Of a stretch of 64,000 nt of DNA, positions 56,480-64,000 are shown piece after piece. This DNA comes from Pseudevernia furfuracea (lineage: Eukaryota > Ascomycota > Lecanoromycetes > Lecanorales > Parmeliaceae), in the NCBI GenBank assembly GCA_022315425.1, contig JAIUPT010000010.1, positions 1-64,000 of the forward strand, in the 5' to 3' direction. Made by a program: the position numbers and the translations under genes. The stretch's first letter is position 1, and each line of letters starts with the position of its first letter. The notes beneath the pieces are model-generated. The model did not search any database, had not been told where the DNA came from, and worked only from the letters and a program-made list of their open reading frames with translations.

Positions 56480-57343
56480 CCACATCCAGACTTCAACCAA
56501 CTAATGACAGGCGGCCAGCAAGGGATAAATGTGCTCTTCTTCATCGACCACGCCACCAAAGGCGACGCCTTCCACCACGCCATCCAAACCTTCGTCCACG
56601 AAGACTCCTCTGAAATGAAGCTCCTGACACTCGGGACAGCACTTGAAATCCACAAGCTTCGTAGTGTCATGTCTCCTACAGGGGAGTCAACATCCGGTCC
56701 CACCTAGCCAACTACCAGACTCTCGAGATTCGGGAGAAGATGGTACAACTCTTCCGTCATGCTTCCGCGGTCTTCCCAGTCAGCGCCGATAATGTGGATT
56801 GTAAGCTTAGTGCGAGAAGCAAAGTCAGGGATCTCGGACTCAAGTCTTGCTAGGACGGTAAGGAGAATCGACGGCTACCCCGAGGAAGCGACAAGCCCGC
56901 AGAGATACCTCGTCATCCTTGGTAAGAGAGAAGTCTTCTGTGATGAACCTTGCGAATGGGCTGTCGGAGATGGCTTCGTGATAAGTTTTCCAGCTTTGGG
57001 CTGTACGAAGAGGTTTGTATGTATGACGCGGCCTTTCGCTTGGCGGTTGAATCACGGCCTCTCCCGTCTCTTTGATATGGTTCATTTGGATGAGTTCACA
57101 GGCGCCAACGTCTTTCAAGCTGGAACATTGCTTTTGTTGATGCTGTTCAATACTCTCAGAACGGCAACTTGGAAAGCATAAAAAAGCAAGTTTGCAATCA
57201 TCGCATGGCGTCAGGCGGAAGTTTTTCGAGTCGACCTGGTCAAAGGGTGTTCGTAGGCAAGTCTCACTCGTATCCCCCTGGTTGAAGACACTAATATTGC
57301 GACATCGATGGAGAAAGTCGATTAATAATTGTTGACAATGCAC
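56480..57343 (-). pseudogene. Decayed MYND/MSS51-like zinc-finger gene
   Basis: The minus-strand ORF at 57343-56840 has a partial MYND-like finger (CDDCKLAFLCFPSCRSESIE with further His and Cys: HQQKQC) followed by an MSS51-like region (AQSWKTYHEAISDSPFARFI..DFSLTKDDE). The homology then continues in another frame (ILLTVLARLESEIPDFASRT..LTIHIIGADWEDRGSMTEEL), meets a TAG, and resumes in a third frame (TTKLVDFKCCPECQELHFRG). No intron explains these shifts. The first half of the zinc finger is also not visible upstream. The proline-rich plus-strand ORF at 56279-56707 is its shadow. Confidence 0.6.
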
Positions 57344-58072
57344 GCAGTAACGCTATACCGATTCCGTACTTAGTGTATTCGAGATCATGATCTTTCCTCT
57401 TTTATACTAGCGTATTATTAGTGCGGAGCCATCAAACAGTTTTTTCCATCTTTTCATTTTTGAACATTCCATCAGCTTTTGATACAGATGCTAAAAATGC
57501 GTATTTGGGAGCTGATTATGCGCTATTTAACTATGCAGAAATCATACAGAACGAGTTACTATCAAGAAAAGTAGTGTATCGTTGAATTACACCCGGAGCT
57601 GAGTTCACATTTCACAAGCGAGTCATGATGGCGCTGATGATTCATTGCTAGGCAGGCAGTCTTTTCGCGTTGCAAGTTCGTTGATGAGTCACGCATTTTG
57701 AAGAAATAGGGGCAATCACTCAGCCTCGAGGAGACGCATCCAGACCCAGATCGTCTTCTTCTTGATTCAATGAACCGATTCCTTAATGCTGATATCTGGT
57801 TGGATACCAAGAACTTAGGGCTGGCCCGGGGCCCACTGCGGCTGAATGTGGCCTGGAATTCTGAATACTACCTGATTACCAATACCACCTTACAATCCTA
57901 CATCTCTGTCCCTGCATTTCTCCTATAGATACTTATGTATTTCATCTACATGAGTGGATTTCCGCCTTTTCATCAACACGACACTTGTTCCCTGGTTCCC
58001 ACTTCCATTCCGATTTTGTCAGCTCAATCATCCCTCAATCCGTTAAACAAACATCTTGAACCTCGCTCCAGC
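57344..58072. other. Intergenic, no gene seen
   Basis: AT-rich left half, no domain-bearing ORF. The frame of the next gene is open from an ATG at 57935, so its 5' end may reach into this stretch. Confidence 0.5.
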
Positions 58073-59098
58073 ATGGATTCCCAAGACTCCCAATCCACGT
58101 GCCAGCTATCCGATCAAGGTCGTGCCTTCAGCACCATCCTGACTGCTTTCGTCGGCTCCATCGTCAACGGCGCTACCAACGGCTACCTCGTCGCATTCAT
58201 GACCGGTTGGATCAGTTGGTTTGCCGTGCTGCGCGTATTGAGCGGCGCATTAATCGGCCTGTACCAAGCTTTTTCGTCCAATTACGCCAAGCTCGAGCAA
58301 GAGCAAGTCTCAAAATCCCGGCCTGCCGATGAGATGGCGATGGAAGAGCGGGGTCTAATACCAGAAACGTCCCAAGGAGTTGCGCACGGGGAATCGCAAG
58401 ACGGCAAGAAAGCTCTGTTGCCGCGTGTTCTGAGACCTCAACGCTCTTCGGTCAAAAGGATGAACATCCGCTTGAGTCAGGAGGTGACCGTGCTTGGCTG
58501 GATAGGCTGGCTGTACACGGCGGTCTACAGCCCGACTGTGCAAGTTCTTTGGCTCGCCGAGAATTTCACAACCGCATCGGGGCCATTGAAGATCGTTCGC
58601 GCCTTTGGAATCTCCATAGCTGCATTATCGCTCACCATCGACACCAAAAAGCGGTACGCAATCAAATTGGGTGAGACAAAGTACCTTGGCTCACCAGCCC
58701 GTGCTGCATTTAAGATCATCAACGCGGTCAGCGCTTTCGGTATGGGCATCATGTGCGCAGCACTTCTCGTCAAGGGCGCTATTGATATGAGTCTGGAGTG
58801 GTACATCATCGTGATCTACTGTATCTTCTCGCTGATATGGGCCGCAGCTAGCTTCTCAATATGTCCGGTTCAAGACGGCGGGATCAAAGGCTCTGGGCTC
58901 ATCGCGGACGTACTAATGGGCGCCTTTGCGGGCGTTTTCCTCGCTGCGCCCGCGTTTGCGGTCATGCAAACTGCGGAAATACCGACTCTGGGTGCCGAGG
59001 GCTTCTCGACGCCCGAGTCGGGGCTAGCATCGTTGCAAAGTTACCTGTCTTGCGATTCGGTGGCGGTGTGGCAGAAGTTCGTGGCCATTTTTCCGTGA
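58073..59098 (+). CDS. Multi-pass membrane protein of unknown function
   Basis: Single exon, 341 aa from the ATG of MDSQDSQSTCQ (AGC before the ATG is a fair context); an upstream in-frame ATG at 57935 would add 46 residues without obvious features. Hydrophobic segments: FVGSIVNGATNGYLVAFMTG, WFAVLRVLSGALIGLY, EVTVLGWIGWLYTAVYSPTV, a pair near IINAVSAFGMGIMCAALLVK and WYIIVIYCIFSLIWAAASFS, and LMGAFAGVFLAAPAFAVMQT. A polar loop of about 90 residues separates the second and third. No family recognised. Confidence 0.65.
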   Translation: MDSQDSQSTCQLSDQGRAFSTILTAFVGSIVNGATNGYLVAFMTGWISWFAVLRVLSGALIGLYQAFSSNYAKLEQEQVSKSRPADEMAMEERGLIPETSQGVAHGESQDGKKALLPRVLRPQRSSVKRMNIRLSQEVTVLGWIGWLYTAVYSPTVQVLWLAENFTTASGPLKIVRAFGISIAALSLTIDTKKRYAIKLGETKYLGSPARAAFKIINAVSAFGMGIMCAALLVKGAIDMSLEWYIIVIYCIFSLIWAAASFSICPVQDGGIKGSGLIADVLMGAFAGVFLAAPAFAVMQTAEIPTLGAEGFSTPESGLASLQSYLSCDSVAVWQKFVAIFP

Positions 59099-60575
59099 GG
59101 AGGTTTGATGGGTTTGCTTCGCCGGAAAGCGTTCTCAAAGGCACTTTTAGCCAAAAGGCGCGTCACACAGACCCTCTTGAACGTGCGCGTACAAGAGGTT
59201 CACCTGCGTACACAATCGCTTCAGCCTCAAAAGCCATTTGGATTCCTCTCACAGCCCCTCGAGGTCTAAGTACAGATGAACGCTCTTTTCCTAATCCTCA
59301 ACGGCAAAATTGAATCACTATACCACCCCAACATCGTTCCTTGGGACCAGCTCGATGACAGCAGTGGATCGATCCCGACATCCTGCTATTCAGCAAACAG
59401 ATCCATGCCAAGGCGTCAGATATTCTGTACAGCCAAGCAATGCGACACCTGCATTGTCGTCGATTCTTACGCTCTCCTTTTCCCGACTAGCCTTTGCAAG
59501 ATTTTGGAGAGCCAATGCGAAATTAGAAATTTGTACTGCTAGCAATTTCGACGAGTATTAGAAGGAACAGGGGGGGGGGAGCTCTTAGGACAAGTGTGTC
59601 GAAATTATGGTTGTTGGTTCCCAGCCTCCTCCGGCCCGGTGCCAAGCCAGCCACATAATGAATAGAGCATATAAACCTCCTGGGCAGCTCTGAGATAGAT
59701 AATTCACTCATTCTCATCATCGCATACCTAACTATTCAACAAAGTGACGGCCACCCGAGCTATCAAATCTGGCGGAAGCGCCCACCGCGGTTTTGACAGC
59801 CAATGTCTCTATCTAATTAGAGCAACTTGACTGCCAAAGTTGGCCAACGCGATTGGCGCTTTGTGGCTCGCCACAATCCGATGTGACAGATGTACAGTGG
59901 TCTTTGATTGCGTCGTGTTCCAACACCGGACCTATCCTGCCCCAGCAAGCAGGCTGGGCTCCCAACCACAACCACGCGCGAAAAGAAGTGGCCAGGTGCA
60001 AATCGGGAATGTCATCCAGACCACCCATGCCCAGACACGCGAACTTCTGGTTCGGAAACCATGATTGGGGGTGCAGGCGAGGTGCACATGCACATCCCAT
60101 GCACACACTTTTATTGCGCGGTCAGCGTGATGCACGGAGTTGATGGAGGGTTTGCGATTTGCTGGATTTTAATCGAAAAGGATTCTGTTGAATATACCCC
60201 ATCCAATTGCCAAAGCCAAAAGTGCTTACATCTCCATTATTATACTTATCGAGAATCAAGATTCCCATATCTGCTCACATCTACACTTCTATTCGTTCGT
60301 TTATTGCTATCAGGTGGCCGTTGTTGGGCTTGGCGTTGTTTCAAGAAAGATGCGACATAAAGGCACCAATTCCGTTTATGCGCCGTATTCGCCGTGAGTG
60401 GGTGGCTACCCACTTCATTTCCCCAGGCGAGAACCCTAACTTTCTCTCATCTGCACAGTCCTACGAGTGGCCCCGCGAGCTCCACCTTGTTTAAAGACGC
60501 CTGCGTAATGTAAGGCTCTCTCAATGCCGAAACTGACATTTCCCGCGTCTTTCTTCCTTGACCACTTGTCTCAGT
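59099..60575. other. Intergenic, no gene seen
   Basis: No supported gene; overlapping ORFs around 59813-60360 on both strands have no domain. Confidence 0.5.
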
Positions 60576-61507
60576 ATGAGCACCCGGAGCACTCTGGCTC
60601 TTCTACTACTATGGCTTGCGCCCCTACTATTGATCGCCGCCCCCGGCGCAGGTCCACCCGATTACGCCAGCTCCCGACACAATACTCAGACCCTTCCCGC
60701 AACAACCACAGCCACAACCAGCTCCTCAGCCCCCAATTGTACAGACCTCAGTAGCAGCATCGGTGCCACATACCCGAGCTGCTGGGATAGCTTACAGATG
60801 AGCCAGTGGATGTTCAATTGGAATTTTACAACCAAGACATGCGAACCCGGGGAGATATGGTCGACGTGTTTCCTACGGCTGGCATACGGGAGCGCTGGAT
60901 ATGACTGTTCGACGTTAGGGAGTTTGAACTGTTCCGCGCCGCGGCTCGGGGGCCCGGTCCAGGATACACATGTGTTTTACGGGGCTTTTAATATTTACGG
61001 CAAGCACGCAGCACAGTCACGCACACTTTATCGGATGATAATCGCTAATCCGTTGTCTCCCTCCTAGCCATCAACTCCTACTTCACGACCTGGGAAACAG
61101 CCATCTACGCCCTTCGATCCCAACCCGCCATCGCGCAACTCGCCCAAATTCTCGGCGCCGACGGCGTCGCCGGCCTCCCACCCTTAACCACATCCTCCCT
61201 CCTCGCCGACATCATCTCGCAATACGGCCTCGACACCGCCGCCGACCAGGCACTCGTCTCTATACTACCCTCCGGCAACAAAGCAACCAGGTTAGATACG
61301 AACGTGACGTATTACTCGACGCAACTAGCGACGCTGTTGGGGCAGCTGTTGGAGAGCCTTAGCAGCGATTTTTGGAACGGGTACTTTCTGCTGCTGGCGC
61401 AGCATGGGCAGATGATGGCGTACACGGGGGAGAGTTTGTCGAGGTTGGAGGCGAGTTTGGCGGGGGCGCTGGTGGCGAGTGTGGAGTCGGTGGAGGAGGA
61501 TCCGTAG
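60576..61507 (+). CDS. Secreted cysteine-containing protein of unknown function
   Basis: Two exons: 60576-60999 and 61068-61507; 864 nt, 287 aa. A clear signal peptide (MSTRSTLALLLLWLAPLLLI, then AAPGAG) and a Thr/Ser-rich segment are followed by a Cys-containing region: CTDLSSSIGATYPSCWDSL, WNFTTKTCEPGEIWSTCF, YDCSTLGSLNCS (seven Cys). The C-terminal half is helical and Cys-free. No membrane segment or GPI signal seen, so probably secreted. It resembles uncharacterised secreted proteins of ascomycetes. The 68-bp intron starts GC and not GT (TACG/GCAAGC) and ends CCTAG, with a CTAAT branch; the frame requires it. Confidence 0.75.
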
Positions 61508-62239
61508 GGTGGGGTTTGGCGGGGCTTATGAACTGTTAATATGAGCAAAGTTGATGAGGAATGATCAGAGTTCGTCAACGTAGGGTGTTTTCATGACCGC
61601 TATTGATCCTCGCGGGGGTATATCTTGACTGGGAGGTTCTCCTTGTTGATTTGCTGCATTTTGGATCCGAATCGGCACCTATCTGGGTGGGAAGGCGACG
61701 CAATTCCGCGGGTATCGATACCGCTTTCAAGGGACTAAAATCAATAAAGTTCGTTCGATTCGTGAGACGCTCAACGAGTGAATACTTCCCTCTATTCACT
61801 ACTCTCGATCCTTTTTCTCCGACTTCTAAGGATGTTTATATCTGACATGTTTCAATTGTACAATGCGTTTCTATAAGTATCCTTTCCCGACCATTCTTTT
61901 ATAATGTACAAAAGCTCTCTATCCAACATCGCTTGCTTCGCTAACAAACTAACTTTACAGTGACGAGTCAATCCATCCAAGTCTTGCAAATGCAGAAGAA
62001 TGCTCGCTAGTACTAGTACACATGGGCTCTCTACAATATCGCTCGCTTCGCTTAGAAAAACCAACTCTGCAATCACAAACAATTCCATCATGGTCTTCCA
62101 AATGCGCAAGAATGCACCTACTCAGTCCAGCTTCAAACATGGTGTCACCCCTGAACACCCTCTTCGAAACTGATAATCCTGACGGCTCAACCTCGCAACA
62201 GCTAGATCATGACCCTCCGGCAGGATTTTAACAGCCAGT
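61508..62239. other. Intergenic between convergent genes
   Basis: 3' flanks of the secreted-protein gene and the kinase gene. Two similar stretches (about 61910-61990 and 62028-62110: CTCTCTA.AATC.CTCGCTTCGCT, then AAATGC..AAGAATG) form a short imperfect direct repeat. No gene. Confidence 0.5.
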
Positions 62240-63859
62240 TTACTGCTCCGGCTTTGTGTCATAGGCTGCGCTTGTGGAGTTCAATTCGCAGGCATGAGAC
62301 ATCTTGCTCCGCTTCGGCACTTGGTTCCAGGAGCCTGCGCGGGCGTGTGGTGAGGGTAACCCATCCTCCCGACCGCCTTCTTGTGAGGGCTGGCTATGAC
62401 GCTTTCGCTTTACCTGTCCATCAGGAATGGAGTGTGCATCATCCTCATTGTCGGAAACGAACAAGGGGCCGAACACAACGTTCGCGGGGTCATAAGGCGT
62501 CCCTTCATGGGGATCGCTGGTCCGGTCGGAATTGCCCACCAGTCCAAAGGACTCGCCGAGGGATTCGCCAATGGATTCACCAAGGGACGGGAGAGGGGGA
62601 AAATAGTTGCCCTGGAACGATGGATCGACAGTGGCGTGAGTTGCAGCCGCGGATCTGTCTTCGTTGTGGAAATTTTGAGGCGCTTTTCCCTCCCCACGTG
62701 TTCCTCCGCCATTCGAACGAACAGTCGCTTCTTCTGCCTCATCGTCTACTATCACCTTAGGGAATTGCGACGCAAAAGACCCGTTTGGATGCGTTTCTGT
62801 TGGAGTTTTTGCTCCGCTCCCAGTGTCCGAGTCTTCCTCACCACCATCGAGGCCTTCCCACAGGTGCGAATAAAACTCGAGGTATCCTCGCGTTGACCAT
62901 CTGTCCACGGGGTCCATACACAGCATGGCTTTCTGCACAAGAAGTACGAGCTCGAGGTCGAAACTTCCTTCCATGTCTGGCTGTTGTATGCACTGCCTCA
63001 AGTAGAACGTGAAGTCCTCGAATACTACTTTGCACCACTTCCGCCCAGCAGCTCCTGGGCGACTCACTCCTGGAGGCCCAGCAGGAAGGCCATTCATACA
63101 CTGGAATAGGAGCACCCCCAATGACCACATGTCCGCTGGATAGCTGTATGGCTCCAGGTCGTGGACCTCCGGCGCCATGTACTCCAAGGTCCCTTGCTTG
63201 CTCACAAAGGGAGCGACCTCTCTCGAAACCCCGAAATCCGCTAATTTATAGTGGCTTCGAGTCACGCAAAGGATGTTCGCGGGCTTGATATCCCGATGCA
63301 TCACGCCCTGATCGTGAAGGAATTTCAGTGCAACGAGGAGCTGATTGGCAAGTTTCGCAATCTCGCTGAAAACCATGGTCTCCTTCAATTGTTGTTGAAG
63401 GCTTCCCCCAGCCACGTACTCCATGATAAGCAATGGTTTGTAGTCCCCGCACCATGGCTCAACGAACTGTACTATATTTTTCTAATCTCTCAGTCAGCCA
63501 TTGCCCACTCAGCAGGGCATAGATTTTGTACTTACATGCGGTACCTCGCAGACCTTTTTCAGCATTTGTACCTCTTGCCTAAAGGATTTCAGGCTCTCGA
63601 ATTGCTTCGCTGCGAATACCTTCCCATCAGGCATTCGAAGTGTCTCAAAGACATTACCGTAGGCGCCTTTGCCGAGCTTCTTCCCTAGAAGGTAAAAGGG
63701 GTCCCAAGGACTCGACGGGCCACTAGTGATGTCGGAGCTGTCCGCTAGAGAATCTCCATGGGCAGCTGAGCTCAGAAACGACTCGCAGTTTTGGCGGAAT
63801 TCATGTTCATTGATTCCGTACTTTGGCATAACGACAACGAATCTAAGTCCATCCGCCAT
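62240..63859 (-). CDS. Serine/threonine protein kinase
   Basis: Two exons, 63859-63536 and 63481-62240 (54-bp intron with GTAAGT donor and TTAG acceptor), 521 aa. The kinase domain (about residues 55-330) has all key elements: GKGAYGNVF glycine loop, catalytic Lys in FAAKQF (about 85), MHRDIKPAN (Asp about 172), ADFGVS (Asp about 190) and MAPEV, so it should be active. HRD followed by IKPAN indicates Ser/Thr specificity. The C-terminal 190 residues are disordered and acidic, with a GES repeat (SLGESIGESLGESFG). Start taken at MADGLRFVVV; an upstream in-frame ATG at 63973 would add 38 basic residues. A short N-terminal segment of about 50 residues before the kinase is not recognised. Physiological role unknown. 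Confidence 0.88.
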
Positions 63860-64000
63860 TTTGACGTGAATTTTTTTCTGATTGCGAGGGAAAATCCAGG
63901 AAAAGTGTATTCGTCTTGCTTCTTTCTGATTTTTGAATTTGATCCATGTTTTTTTCTCCGATGTGACGTTCATAACGAGATCGTGCTGTCTGTTGAAAGA

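Noticed and set aside
56279..56707. 142-aa proline-rich plus-strand ORF
   Set aside because: Antisense to the MSS51-like remnant; the Pro run comes from a C-tract around 56465-56485.
59813..60494. Several overlapping 70-150 aa ORFs on both strands
   Set aside because: No domain, no start context and mutual overlap in all frames; looks like ordinary GC-balanced intergenic DNA.
1..64000. CRISPR array, bacterial operon or secondary-metabolite core genes
   Set aside because: The DNA is eukaryotic (telomere, spliceosomal introns); repeats lack regular spacer structure, and no polyketide or peptide synthase is present.

Overview
The window begins with a CCCTAA telomere repeat (about 1-108), so it is a chromosome end. 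It comes from a filamentous ascomycete (Pezizomycotina, perhaps Leotiomycetes; the class is inferred from gene content only). Genes carry short 45-160 bp introns with GT-AG ends and CTAAC/CTGAC branch sites. The gene set (alpha-1,3-glucan synthase, GH51, OPT, sugar MFS, rhodopsin-domain membrane protein) is typical of such fungi.

Layout. 1-6.6 kb is gene-free subtelomere: telomere, very AT-rich DNA, and a large two-copy repeat block made of AT DNA, TTA microsatellite, 12-bp GCTGAGA minisatellite and a roughly 175-bp hairpin repeat. It ends in a GC-rich foldback element with RIP-like transitions. 6.6-18.4 kb is a transition zone: an HNH nuclease gene, a complete but gag-only Copia-type LTR element (identical 133-bp LTRs, 5-bp target duplication), a gene broken by a 68-bp tandem duplication, a DHA2-like MFS transporter with a partial copy of its own 5' end, and two small genes of unknown function. 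18.9-47.2 kb is gene-rich and mostly intact: rhodopsin-domain protein, GH51 arabinofuranosidase, SRPBCC protein, a 17-exon alpha-1,3-glucan synthase (2,521 aa), an APC-type amino acid/choline permease and an OPT oligopeptide transporter. 48.6-57.3 kb mixes decay and function: two pseudogenes side by side, a repeat-containing unknown gene with a frame disruption, an intact sugar transporter, and a decayed MYND/MSS51-like gene. 58-63.9 kb holds a multi-pass membrane protein, a secreted Cys-containing protein with a GC-AG intron, and a Ser/Thr kinase.

Functionally the intact genes serve cell-wall alpha-glucan synthesis, breakdown of arabinose-containing plant polysaccharides, and uptake of sugars, peptides and amino compounds or drug efflux. 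I see no single co-regulated cluster. Splice models below were built by hand; for every gene described as intact the exon lengths sum to an open frame.
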